Assembly (NCBI GenBank): GCA_035503615.1 | Contig: DATJTI010000070.1 | Span: 1-64,000 of the forward strand | DNA from: AP-15 sp035503615 | Lineage (GTDB): Bacteria; Pseudomonadota; Alphaproteobacteria; ATCC43930; CGMCC-115725 | Length of the DNA stretch: 64,000 nucleotides | Reading direction: 5' to 3' | Program-made: the position numbers and the translations under genes | In this document: positions 16,740-25,317 of the stretch, piece after piece | How the letters are laid out: every line of letters starts with the position of its first letter | How positions within the stretch are numbered: the stretch's first letter is position 1 | Notes under the pieces: model-generated | The model's database searches: none | What the model saw: only the letters and a program-made list of their open reading frames with translations | Told to the model about the DNA's origin: nothing

Positions 16740-16970
16740 GGAGCGCCTCCTGGGCGGCCGGCGGGTTCGATCGAGCAAGCAAGCAGGACGGCTTGGGCGT
16801 CGGCGAAACGCATCATAGCTCGCCAAATGGAGTGATTTGATCTCGGCGCCAAGCGCTACGCGCCCAGGATGGGAGCATCCGGTCGTAACGGTCCATCGGT
16901 TCGGGAGGCGATCTTGGTCGGCTCTTGCGACGCCTATCGACCGGAGGCGAGAACGCATAGGCTGGGAGTC

Positions 16971-17303
16971 ATGGCGTACCAAACCTTTCATGTCGAGATC
17001 ACCCGTGACGAGACGCGGGACCGCGGTCCGGTCACGATCGAGATCACCGCCTATATCGACCGCATGCCGGAGAACAACGACGCGACGGTGGGTCGGTTGG
17101 CCCGGGCGCAGCGCGGGGTGTGGAATAGCCGGCTGCAATATACTGGTGATTTCGAGACATTGGCCGAGGCGCTGGCCGCGATCACGGCGGCGCACCCTGA
17201 GGCCGACCATATCCGCTGCTATGAATATTCGGTCGATGACGAGTTTGCACGCGAAGTGGCGCCGCTGCTGCGGTCCGGCGGGACGTGGCGATCTGGCGGC
17301 TAG
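16971..17303 (+). CDS. Small conserved-looking hypothetical protein
   Basis: 110 residues from ATG 16971, with GGGAG six bases upstream. The product is soluble, without signal peptide or membrane segment, and alternates beta-like strands (YQTFHVEITRDE, VTIEITAYIDRMP) with an amphipathic helix (FETLAEALAAITAAHPEADH). I do not recognise the family. It is divergent from the HD-domain gene. The stop codon TAG overlaps the first base of a long hairpin that probably ends transcription. Confidence 0.6.
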   Translation: MAYQTFHVEITRDETRDRGPVTIEITAYIDRMPENNDATVGRLARAQRGVWNSRLQYTGDFETLAEALAAITAAHPEADHIRCYEYSVDDEFAREVAPLLRSGGTWRSGG

Positions 17304-17359
17304 AGCAGGATCGCATGAAATTGAAACAAAGCGTCCATTTCATGCATGAATCCTGCTCT
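17302..17359. repeat. Long REP-like hairpin, possible terminator
   Basis: AGAGCAGGAT (17302-17311) pairs with ATCCTGCTCT (17350-17359), and inside it GCATGAAAT (17313-17321) pairs with ATTTCATGC (17337-17345). The loop holds TGAAAC. Together this gives a 19-bp interrupted stem. It begins inside the stop codon of the upstream gene. Similar AGAGCA...TGCTCT palindromes are dispersed intergenic repeats in alphaproteobacteria (recalled, not searched). Confidence 0.75.
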
Positions 17360-17623
17360 CGATTCCAAGGTCGAGCGCGGATGTGATCGCTCGGCGCCCA
17401 CCGATCCCGCGTTAGCGATTTGTTTTGGCGCGTGATCCATGCTTGCGGCGGCCCAGCCTGCAACGGTCACGCTCCAGCCTCGGCACTGGCGGTGCGCGGC
17501 TGCGGCGGTGCGTGGCTGCGGGGCTGGGTTCGGTCGCGGATATATGCGGCGCCGGCTATTGTTCTCGGCCAGCCGGTCCGGTACGGCAGGTGAGACCGCC
17601 GGGTCACCCGTAAAGGAGCTCTG
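17360..17623. other. Intergenic region before the tandem universal stress protein gene
   Basis: No gene is supported. It contains a 16-bp tandem repeat (17488-17519) and ends with the AAAGGAGCTCTG ribosome binding site of the next gene. Confidence 0.6.
17488..17519. repeat. 16-bp tandem repeat, two copies
   Basis: GGCGGTGCGCGGCTGC at 17488 is followed directly by GGCGGTGCGTGGCTGC at 17504, differing at one base. Confidence 0.85.
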
Positions 17624-18502
17624 ATGATCAAGACGATCCTCGTGCCGGCGACCGGTTACCCGTCCGACGCCGCGGTGTTCGCGACCGCGCTCGCGGTCGC
17701 ACGACCTTTCGGCGCCCATCTCGATGTTGTGCATGTCGGCATCGATGCGGCGGCGCTCGCCACGACAATGGCTGTCGATGGCGGCGGTGCGGCGATGGTC
17801 GGCGGGCTGATCGAGCAGCTCGACCAGGATACGCGTGGGCGCGAGGCGCGGGCGCGGCGGCTGTTCGAGGAATTCTGCGCACGCGAAGGGGTGACGATTA
17901 CCGATACCCCGCCCAGTCCGCCTGGCCCACCGACCGGCCCGTCGGCGCATTGGATCAGGCGCACCGGCGCCGAAGCCTATTGTATTGCCGAGCACGGGCG
18001 CGCCACCGACCTGATGGTCATCGGCCGCCCCGGTGACGGCGACGGTGTTGCGCCGGAAACGATCGAGACGGCGCTGCTCGACAGCGGCCGCCCGGTGCTG
18101 ATCCCGCCCTCGGCGCCGCTCACGGTGCTGCCGCAGACTGTGGTTGTTGCCTGGAAAGCGACGCGGGAAGCCGCGCACGCGCTGACCGCGGCTCTGCCGT
18201 TTCTCGACATCGCCAAGGAAGTGGTGATCCTGACCGTTGCCGAAGAGGAAGATCTGTCGAGCGAAGAGGGCATCCAGCTGATGACCAATCTGCGCTGGCG
18301 CGGGCTTGCGGTGTCGGGCGGCCGGATCGAGCCTGACGGGCGCAGCCCGGCCGACACGCTGCTGGCGGCGGCCGCCGCGCGCCGCGCGCTCCTGGTCATG
18401 GGCGGCTATGGCCACAGCCGGCTGCGCGAATGGATTTTCGGCGGATTTACGCAGCACGTGTTGCAGACCGCGGCTGCGGTGCCGGTGCTGATCGCCCATT
18501 GA
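17624..18502 (+). CDS. Tandem-domain universal stress protein
   Basis: 292 residues with two UspA folds. The first begins KTILVPATGY; the second spans about 165-292 and ends with the ATP-binding loop MGGYGHSRLREWIFGGFTQHV. The first domain has a weaker loop (VIGRPGDGDG). Known: Usp proteins bind ATP/AMP and help survival under starvation, oxygen limitation or oxidative stress. The start at 17624 follows a good GGAG site. Neighbours are ackA (opposite strand), a CBS-domain protein, a second Usp and phosphoketolase, suggesting a shared energy-stress response. Confidence 0.88.
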   Translation: MIKTILVPATGYPSDAAVFATALAVARPFGAHLDVVHVGIDAAALATTMAVDGGGAAMVGGLIEQLDQDTRGREARARRLFEEFCAREGVTITDTPPSPPGPPTGPSAHWIRRTGAEAYCIAEHGRATDLMVIGRPGDGDGVAPETIETALLDSGRPVLIPPSAPLTVLPQTVVVAWKATREAAHALTAALPFLDIAKEVVILTVAEEEDLSSEEGIQLMTNLRWRGLAVSGGRIEPDGRSPADTLLAAAAARRALLVMGGYGHSRLREWIFGGFTQHVLQTAAAVPVLIAH

Positions 18503-18522
18503 CCGATCACCGCAGGCGGATC

Positions 18523-19695
18523 TCAGCCGGTGACCAGCGCGCGGGCGTGGCGAGCGATCATCAGGTTCTCGTCGGTCTTGATCACATAGGCGCCGGTCCG
18601 GCTGCCGGGGGTGGTGATCCGTTCGTGCTGGCGCAGATTGGCCGCCGCGTCCAATTCGACCCCGAGCCAGCGGCACGCGCCGCACACCGCGCCGCGCACC
18701 GGCGCCGCATTTTCGCCGACGCCGCCGGTGAACACGATCGCGTCGAGCCCGCCGAGTGCCGCCGCGAGCGAGCCGATATGGCGGGCGACACGGTAGCAGA
18801 ACACCTCGATCGCGAACCGCGCCCGGGCATCCTCGCTCGCCAACAGGTCGCGGAAATCGGCGGACAGGCCGGATAGCCCGAGCATGCCCGAGCGCCGATA
18901 GAGCAGATCGACCAGTGCCTCGGCCGACATGCCCTTTTGCTGCAGCAGGTGCAGCACAACTCCGGGATCGAGATCGCCGCAGCGCGTGCCCATCGGCACG
19001 CCGTCGAGTGCCGTAAAGCCCATCGTCGTCGCGACCGAAACGCCGGCCTGCAGCGCGCACAGCGAGGCGCCGTTGCCGAGATGTGCGACGATGACACGGC
19101 CGCGGGCGATCTGCGGCGCGCGTTCGGGCAAGACCGAGGCGATGTATTCGTAGGACAGGCCGTGAAAACCGTAGCGCCGCACGCCCTCGTCAAACAGCGA
19201 ATAGGGCAGCGCATAGGCTTGCGCCACTTGCGGTATCGTGCGGTGAAACGCGGTATCGAAGCAGGCGATTTGCGGCAGGTCGGGGGCAAAAGCGAGTGCG
19301 GCACGGATCGGTTCGAGGTTGTGTGGCTCGTGCAGCGGGGCGAGTGGCACCAGCGCATCGAGCTCGGCCAGCAATTCCGCCGTGACCCGCGCCGGTTGCG
19401 AATGCTGCAGCCCGCCATGGACGACGCGATGGCCGAGTGCCGCAAGCCTGCGACCACCGAGACGGTCTTGCGCCCAGCGCAGCAGGTCCGGCAAGAGCTC
19501 GCCGGGTGCGGTGGCCGCCGCGAGATCGGGTGGCGCAACCTTGGTCCCGTCGGCACCGGCAGCGGTGATCGCCTTCCGCCCCGGTGCGGTCTCCGCCTGA
19601 CCCGATAGCAGTCGCCGGTCGCCCTCGTAGAACGCGAATTTCAGCGACGACGACCCGGCATTGACGACACCGATCAGCGGTTCGGCAGCTTCCAT
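18523..19695 (-). CDS. ackA: Acetate kinase
   Basis: 390 residues, the normal family length. Landmarks are VVNAGSSSLKFAFYE at the N-terminus (phosphate-binding loop), GHRVVHGG, FDTAFHRTIP with the catalytic Asp, VIVAHLGNGASLCA (the adenosine-binding GNG), and TGGVGENAAPVR near the C-terminus. The ATG at 19695 gives the usual N-terminus and lies behind GGGAG. Known role: reversible ATP formation from acetyl phosphate. With the phosphoketolase gene at 21.4 kb, acetyl phosphate from sugar phosphates could be cashed in as ATP plus acetate. No phosphotransacetylase gene is present in the window. Confidence 0.95.
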   Translation of the reverse strand: MEAAEPLIGVVNAGSSSLKFAFYEGDRRLLSGQAETAPGRKAITAAGADGTKVAPPDLAAATAPGELLPDLLRWAQDRLGGRRLAALGHRVVHGGLQHSQPARVTAELLAELDALVPLAPLHEPHNLEPIRAALAFAPDLPQIACFDTAFHRTIPQVAQAYALPYSLFDEGVRRYGFHGLSYEYIASVLPERAPQIARGRVIVAHLGNGASLCALQAGVSVATTMGFTALDGVPMGTRCGDLDPGVVLHLLQQKGMSAEALVDLLYRRSGMLGLSGLSADFRDLLASEDARARFAIEVFCYRVARHIGSLAAALGGLDAIVFTGGVGENAAPVRGAVCGACRWLGVELDAAANLRQHERITTPGSRTGAYVIKTDENLMIARHARALVTG

Positions 19696-19856
19696 CTGGC
19701 ATCTCCCGTAGCGGGGTGGCGCAAGGGCACCGGCTGTCACGCGATCGGCTCGGCGCGGTGTCCCCAATATGGTATCAACACGCTGCCGGTGGCTGGTGCT
19801 AGCATCCTCGACGCCGGTGCAAGGCGATCACCGGACCCACCCAAAGGGATGTCGCG

Positions 19857-20864
19857 ATGCAGGCACGCGATTTCATGTCCACAGACCCGGTCACCGTGTC
19901 TCCCGATACCGCAACACCGGAGATCGCGCGGCTGCTGCTGGAGCACGCGATCAGCGCGGCGCCGGTTGTCGATGCCGATGGCGCGCTGATCGGCATGGTC
20001 AGCGAAGGCGATCTGCTCGGGCGCAGCGAAGCCGATCGCGAGGCTCGCCGCGATTGGTGGCTGACGCTCCTGGCGGAGGGCGAAACGCTGGCGCCGGACT
20101 TTCTGGCAACGCTGCGCCACCCGCGGCGCACGGCCCGCGACGTGATGTCGGCGCCGGTGGTCAGCATCGGCGAAACGGACGAAGCCTCGGCGATTGCGCA
20201 TCTGTTGCGGGAATATCGGATCAAGCGGGTGCCGGTCGTGCGCGAGGGCCGTGTCGTCGGCATCGTCAGCCGCGCCGACCTCATTCGCGTCCTCGCTGAG
20301 GAGCAGGAGACGCCGCAGGGTGCGGGGCATGAGAGGCGGCGGTCGGGACCGATCGGCGACATCATCTCTTCGATCGATGCCCATTTCGGTCACAGGGGTA
20401 CGGCGCCGGCCGCTCCCCGATCTTCCGCAGTTGCCGACGCCGGATTGAGCAGCACGGATTTTCGTGCCCTGGCAGCCGATTTCCAGCACCACAACCTCGA
20501 GCATCAGGAGGAGGCGCGCCGCGCCGCCGCAGAAGGGCGCCGGCAGCGTGTCAAGGACATGATCGATCACCATATCGGTGACGAAGGCTGGCGCTCGCTG
20601 CTGCATCATGCCCGCGAGGCGGCGGCCCGCGGCGCGGGCGAACTGATGTTGCTGCAGTTTCCGGCCGATCTGTGCACCGACCGGGGCCGTGCGATCAATG
20701 CGCCGCTGCCGGACTGGCCCAAGACCTTGCGCGGCGAAGCAGCCGAGATTTACCTGCGATGGGAGCGTGATTTGAAGCCGGGCGGTTTTCACCTGACCGC
20801 GCGAGTGCTGAACTTCCCGGGCGGGTTTCCGGGTGACGTCGGTCTGTTCCTGACCTGGGATTGA
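19857..20864 (+). CDS. CBS-domain protein with C-terminal extension
   Basis: 335 residues. Two CBS motifs form one Bateman module at about residues 1-150 (DFMSTDPVTVSPDTAT and DVMSAPVVSIGETDEA). The rest, from about 190 on, is a helical region of unknown function with several His residues (FQHHNLEHQEEARR, MIDHHIGDEGW). Known: Bateman modules sense adenosine nucleotides and tune partner activity. The gene lies between ackA and a small Usp gene and runs in the same direction as phosphoketolase. A role as an energy-status sensor for this cluster is an inference from context. Confidence 0.85.
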   Translation: MQARDFMSTDPVTVSPDTATPEIARLLLEHAISAAPVVDADGALIGMVSEGDLLGRSEADREARRDWWLTLLAEGETLAPDFLATLRHPRRTARDVMSAPVVSIGETDEASAIAHLLREYRIKRVPVVREGRVVGIVSRADLIRVLAEEQETPQGAGHERRRSGPIGDIISSIDAHFGHRGTAPAAPRSSAVADAGLSSTDFRALAADFQHHNLEHQEEARRAAAEGRRQRVKDMIDHHIGDEGWRSLLHHAREAAARGAGELMLLQFPADLCTDRGRAINAPLPDWPKTLRGEAAEIYLRWERDLKPGGFHLTARVLNFPGGFPGDVGLFLTWD

Positions 20865-20915
20865 GGATCACATTGTTCCGGGTGCCGCGAGCGACCAGCG
20901 CGGAGGCTTCCAATC

Positions 20916-21344
20916 GTGCGGATCGTCGTTCCGGTCGACGGCTCGGCCCCGGCAAACAGGGCGGTGCGGCACGCGCTGTCGCTCGCCGGCGACGCCCGTG
21001 ACGCCGAGATCATCCTCGTGAACGTCCAAAACCAGAAAACTCTCGAAGTCTCCGAGGTTTCAGCGGTGATCTCGGCCGATGCCGACAGAAGGGCAGCCGC
21101 GAACCAGTCCAAAAAAGCCCTGCGGCGGGGAATCGCGATATGCCGCGAGGCGGGCGTCAAATTCGAGGCGCTGGCCGAGCTTGGTCCGGTTGCCCAGACG
21201 GTGGCGCGGCTGACGCGGGAACGCGGCGCCGACCAGATCGTTATGGGCACGCGCGGGCTCGGTGCCTTGCGCGGGCTGATGCTCGGCTCGGTGGCCACCA
21301 ATGTCATTCATCTCGCACGCGTTCCCGTGACCCTCGTCAAATGA
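20916..21344 (+). CDS. Universal stress protein, single domain
   Basis: 142 residues from a GTG at 20916, with CGGAGG upstream. It opens with RIVVPVDGSAPANRAVRHAL and carries the complete ATP-binding signature MGTRGLGALRGLMLGSVATNV at the C-terminal end (G-2x-G-9x-G-S). Known: UspA-like ATP-binding stress protein. It ends 10 bases before phosphoketolase, so the two are almost surely co-transcribed. Confidence 0.9.
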   Translation: MRIVVPVDGSAPANRAVRHALSLAGDARDAEIILVNVQNQKTLEVSEVSAVISADADRRAAANQSKKALRRGIAICREAGVKFEALAELGPVAQTVARLTRERGADQIVMGTRGLGALRGLMLGSVATNVIHLARVPVTLVK

Positions 21345-21354
21345 GGTCCGCCGC

Positions 21355-23739
21355 ATGAGTGAACGACACGCTTCGACCGCTCAGCCGCTATCACCGACCG
21401 AACTCGATCTGATCGACGCGTGGTGGCGAGCGGCAAACTATCTCTCGGTCGGTCAGATCTACCTGCTCGACAACCCGCTGCTCGAACGCCCGCTTGAGCG
21501 CACCGATATCAAGCCGCGCCTGCTCGGCCATTGGGGCACCACGCCGGGACTGAACTTCGTCTATGTGCACTTGAACCGGGTGATCAAGGCGCGTGACCTC
21601 GACATGATCTACATCTGCGGACCGGGACATGGCGGTCCGGGCATGGTCGCCAATACCTGGCTCGAAGGCACCTATAGCGAGCTTTATCCGCGCATCTCGC
21701 CGGACGTCGAGGGCATGCGCCGGCTGTTTCGCCAGTTCAGCTTTCCGGGCGGCATCCCCAGTCACGCCGCCCCCGAGACGCCGGGATCGATCCACGAAGG
21801 CGGCGAACTCGGCTACTCGCTGTCGCACGCCTATGGCGCGGCCCTCGACAACCCCGGGCTGATCGTCGCCTGCGTGATCGGCGATGGCGAGGCCGAGACC
21901 GGACCGCTCGCCACCTCGTGGCACGGCAACAAGTTCCTCGACCCGGCGACCGACGGCGCGGTGCTGCCGATCCTGCATCTCAACGGCTACAAGATCGCCA
22001 ACCCGACGATCCTCGCCCGCATCCCGCGCGATGCGCTCGACAGCCTGCTGCGCGGCTATGGCTATCAGCCGCATTTTGTCGAGGGTGACGATCCCGCCGC
22101 GATGCATCGGCTGATGGCGGCGACGCTCGACCGGGTGCTCGACGAGATCGCCGCGATCCAGCGGGCCGCGCGCGCCGGCGGCGCCGCCGCCTGTCCGCAA
22201 TGGCCGATGATCGTCTTGAGGAGCCCCAAGGGGTGGACCGGCCCCAAGACCGTCGACGGGTTGAAGGTCGAAGGCTACTGGCGGGCCCACCAGGTCCCGT
22301 TTGGCGAGATGGACAAGCCCGAGCACGTGCGGCTGCTCGAGGAGTGGATGAGGAGCTACCGGCCGCAGCAGCTGTTTGGCGCGGATGGCCGGCTCAAGCC
22401 CGAGATCGCGGCGTTGGCACCCGTGGGCGAGCGCCGGATGAGCGCCAACCCGCACGCCAATGGCGGGCTGTTGCGGCACGAATTGTCACTCCCGGATTTT
22501 GCCGATTACGCGGCCGCGATCAACCGCCCGGGTGGAACCGATGCGGAAGCAACGCGGATCATGGGTGCGTTTTTGCGCGATGTGATCAAACAGAACCCCG
22601 ACTTTCGGCTGTTCGGCCCGGACGAAACCGCGTCGAACCGGCTATCCGCGGTGTTCGAGGTGACCGACCGCGCCTGGATGGCTGAGATGCTGCCCGAGGA
22701 CGACCATCTCGCGCGCGACGGCAAGGTCATGGAGATCCTGAGCGAGCATACCTGTGAGGGCTGGCTCGAAGGCTATCTGTTGACCGGCCGGCACGGGCTG
22801 TTTTCGTGCTATGAGGCGTTCATCCACATCGTCGATTCGATGTTCAACCAACATGCCAAATGGCTCAAAGCCGCGCGCGAGATCCCGTGGCGGCGGCCGA
22901 TCTCGTCCTTGAACTATCTGCTGACGAGCCATGTCTGGCGCCAGGACCACAACGGCTTCAGCCACCAGGATCCGGGCTTCATCGACCATGTCGTGAACAA
23001 GAAGGCGGACATCATCCGCGTCTATCTCCCGCCCGACGCCAATACCCTGCTATGGGTCACCGACCACTGCCTCAGAAGCTGGAACCGGATCAACGTCATC
23101 GTTGCCGGCAAGCAGCCTTCGCCGCAATGGCTCGACATCGACGCGGCGGTCAAGCATTGCGATGCGGGCATCGGCATTTGGGAATGGGCCAGCAACGACC
23201 GTGGCGGCGAGCCCGATGTGGTGATGGCCTGTGCCGGCGACGTGCCGACCCTCGAAACCCTGGCCGCGGTCGATCTCTTGCACCGGCACGTCCCTGATCT
23301 GAAGATCCGGGTCGTCAACATTGTCGATCTGATGACGCTCGAGCCGCATGAGGAGCATCCGCACGGGTTGACCGACCACGATTTCGATGCGCTGTTCACG
23401 ACCGACAAGCCGGTCATCTTCGCCTTTCACGGCTATCCGACGTTGATCCACCGGCTGACCTATCGTCGCACCAACCACCGCAATATCCATGTGCGCGGCT
23501 ACAAGGAGGAAGGGACGACGACAACGCCGTTCGACATGGTCGTGCGCAACGACCTCGACCGCTTTCATCTGGTATCGGATGCAATCGACCGGGTGCCCCG
23601 GCTCGGCTATATGGCTGCCTATGCCAAGCAGGCGATGCGCGACAAGCTGATCGATCACCGGGCCTACATCACCCGTCACGGCGACGACATGCCGGAAGTC
23701 AAGAACTGGCGCTGGCCGGGAACGGCCGCCGGCAACTGA
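21355..23739 (+). CDS. xfp: Phosphoketolase (xylulose-5-P / fructose-6-P)
   Basis: 794 residues, full family length. ThDP-binding and catalytic segments are clear: GHWGTTPGLNFVYVHLNR near residue 60, GPGHGGPGM, FPGGIPSHAAPETPGSIHEGG at about 130-150, GDGEAETGPLATSWH (ThDP/Mg motif), and C-terminal RGYKEEGTTTTPFDMVVRN. Known reaction: phosphate-dependent cleavage of xylulose 5-phosphate or fructose 6-phosphate to acetyl phosphate and a shorter sugar phosphate. Paired with ackA it forms a short route to ATP and acetate that bypasses lower glycolysis. Which sugar phosphate is preferred cannot be read from sequence by eye. Confidence 0.96.
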   Translation: MSERHASTAQPLSPTELDLIDAWWRAANYLSVGQIYLLDNPLLERPLERTDIKPRLLGHWGTTPGLNFVYVHLNRVIKARDLDMIYICGPGHGGPGMVANTWLEGTYSELYPRISPDVEGMRRLFRQFSFPGGIPSHAAPETPGSIHEGGELGYSLSHAYGAALDNPGLIVACVIGDGEAETGPLATSWHGNKFLDPATDGAVLPILHLNGYKIANPTILARIPRDALDSLLRGYGYQPHFVEGDDPAAMHRLMAATLDRVLDEIAAIQRAARAGGAAACPQWPMIVLRSPKGWTGPKTVDGLKVEGYWRAHQVPFGEMDKPEHVRLLEEWMRSYRPQQLFGADGRLKPEIAALAPVGERRMSANPHANGGLLRHELSLPDFADYAAAINRPGGTDAEATRIMGAFLRDVIKQNPDFRLFGPDETASNRLSAVFEVTDRAWMAEMLPEDDHLARDGKVMEILSEHTCEGWLEGYLLTGRHGLFSCYEAFIHIVDSMFNQHAKWLKAAREIPWRRPISSLNYLLTSHVWRQDHNGFSHQDPGFIDHVVNKKADIIRVYLPPDANTLLWVTDHCLRSWNRINVIVAGKQPSPQWLDIDAAVKHCDAGIGIWEWASNDRGGEPDVVMACAGDVPTLETLAAVDLLHRHVPDLKIRVVNIVDLMTLEPHEEHPHGLTDHDFDALFTTDKPVIFAFHGYPTLIHRLTYRRTNHRNIHVRGYKEEGTTTTPFDMVVRNDLDRFHLVSDAIDRVPRLGYMAAYAKQAMRDKLIDHRAYITRHGDDMPEVKNWRWPGTAAGN

Positions 23740-23820
23740 GAGCCGCGGCATCAGGCTCGCCTGACATGGGTCCTATCAGAAGGCCCTGGCACAAGGCCCC
23801 GACACAGGGAAGGTGCGGGA

Positions 23821-24222
23821 ATGCCGACAATTTCGCTCGAAAAGCTGGCCTACATCATCGCCAAGGCGCGTGAATTCGACGCCGAGGTGCCGATCGATCC
23901 GGACGAAGCCGCCGGTTCCGATCCGGCCGACGACGACGAACGGCAGATCCTGCTCGATACTCCGGACAATCCAACCGAACAGGAATTGCGCGACGCAATC
24001 GACGGGCTGAATGTTGACGAGCGCGAGGAATTGCTGGCGCTGGTGTGGGTCGGGCGTGGTGATTACAGCGCCGAGAGCTGGTCCGAGGCGCTGCGGCAGG
24101 CGCGCGACAGCGGAAACGCCGCGGAGACCGATTATTTGGTGGGCACGCCGCTATTGGCCGATTATCTCGAAGCCGGGATCGAGGCTCTCGGCCGGCCGCT
24201 GGGCGGGACCGGGCGCGGCTGA
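23821..24222 (+). CDS. DUF3775-type small acidic protein
   Basis: 133 residues. The start is clear: MPTISLEKLAYIIAKAREFDAEV, followed by an acidic stretch rich in Asp/Glu, then ELRDAIDGLNVDEREELLALVWVGRGDY and LGTPLLADYLEAG-like helices. This pattern matches the uncharacterised DUF3775 family as I remember it. No signal peptide. It stands 80 bases after phosphoketolase on the same strand. Function unknown. Confidence 0.75.
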   Translation: MPTISLEKLAYIIAKAREFDAEVPIDPDEAAGSDPADDDERQILLDTPDNPTEQELRDAIDGLNVDEREELLALVWVGRGDYSAESWSEALRQARDSGNAAETDYLVGTPLLADYLEAGIEALGRPLGGTGRG

Positions 24223-24240
24223 GCGCGCCGGGTGGTGGCG

Positions 24241-25230
24241 ATGCCGGGCGGGCCGGTCACCGGGACCGCAGTCACCAGGACCGCGGTCACCAGCACCGAT
24301 CTCGAACACGAGTTGGAGACCCTGGGGTCGCTGGCAGGCCGGCCGGGCGGTCTGTTCGGCCCGGCTTCGATGTTCTGGCGCGTCGATCGCGAGGCGGTGA
24401 TCTTTCTCGCCGCCGGCCGCGCGCTGCTGCTGCAACTTGCGCATCCCTGGGTTGCCGCGGGCATTGCGGAGCATTCGCGCAGCCTCGCCGACCCGATTGG
24501 CCGCTTCCATCGAACCTTCCACCCGGTCTTCGCGATGGTGTTCGGCACCGCCGAGGAGGCCGTCGCCGCCGCCCGCCGGCTGCATCGTCGCCATTCGGCG
24601 ATCGCCGGCACGCTTCCCGAAGGCGCCGGCGATTTTGTCGCGGGCTCAGCGTATGCGGCGAATGATGTCGCAGCACTTCGCTGGGTGCATGCGACCCTGA
24701 TCGAAAGCGCAATCCTTGCCTACGAACTGGTGCTGCCGCCATTCGCTCGCGCCGATCGGGAGCGCTATTGGGCCGAGGCGCGGGTCTTCGCCCGGCTGTT
24801 CGGGATTCCGCAATCCGCGCTGCCGAACAGCTGGGCGGAGTTCGAGCGCTATGTCGCGACGATGCTCGATTCTCGGCAGCTGGCGGTGAGCCCGGCGGCA
24901 CGCACCATCGCCAGCCGGCTGCTCGCCGGTGCCGGCACCGGATGGCGCGTCCCGGCCTGGTATCGCCGGCTGACCGCCATCCTGTTGCCACAGCAGCTGC
25001 GCCGCGAATTCACCCTGCCCGACGGAGCGGCGGAACGGCGCGCGGTTGAACGCACGCTCCGTGTGCTGCGCACCCTCTATCCGTTGATCCCGACCCGGCT
25101 GCGGCACGTGGCACCCTATCAGGAGGCATGCGCCAGGCTCTGCGGGCGGCAACGACCGCGGGCGACGACACGCCTCCTCAACCGGTTGTGGATCGGTCGG
25201 AGCTCGATTGCCGACCCGCCCGCCCGATAG
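24241..25230 (+). CDS. MpaB/DUF2236-family oxygenase-like protein
   Basis: About 329 residues from ATG 24241 (GTGs at 24232 and 24235 are alternatives; no strong ribosome site separates them). Family landmarks are MFWRVDREAVIFLAAGRALLLQLAHPWVAAG (about residues 45-75), the conserved RRLHRRHSAIAG segment and WVHATLIES, whose histidines are the likely haem or metal ligands. Known: DUF2236 includes MpaB-type oxygenases, the latex-clearing protein Lcp family and ER-bound O2-dependent enzymes. The substrate here is unknown. Residues 6-20 come from a 15-bp tandem repeat (VTGTAVTRTAVTSTD), so the first 20 residues are probably not part of the fold. Confidence 0.78.
   Translation: MPGGPVTGTAVTRTAVTSTDLEHELETLGSLAGRPGGLFGPASMFWRVDREAVIFLAAGRALLLQLAHPWVAAGIAEHSRSLADPIGRFHRTFHPVFAMVFGTAEEAVAAARRLHRRHSAIAGTLPEGAGDFVAGSAYAANDVAALRWVHATLIESAILAYELVLPPFARADRERYWAEARVFARLFGIPQSALPNSWAEFERYVATMLDSRQLAVSPAARTIASRLLAGAGTGWRVPAWYRRLTAILLPQQLRREFTLPDGAAERRAVERTLRVLRTLYPLIPTRLRHVAPYQEACARLCGRQRPRATTRLLNRLWIGRSSIADPPAR
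24256..24300. repeat. 15-bp tandem repeat at the start of the MpaB-like gene
   Basis: Three 15-bp units start at 24256, 24271 and 24286, beginning GTCACCGGGACCGCA, with one to four base differences. In frame they encode VTGTA-VTRTA-VTSTD. Confidence 0.85.
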
Positions 25231-25317
25231 TTTCAACCCGGTCTCGCCGATATACTGACGGCCGGATGCTGACAGCCGGACGCTGGCGGCAGGTTTCCGG
25301 GTTTGGAGGCAGCGCGC

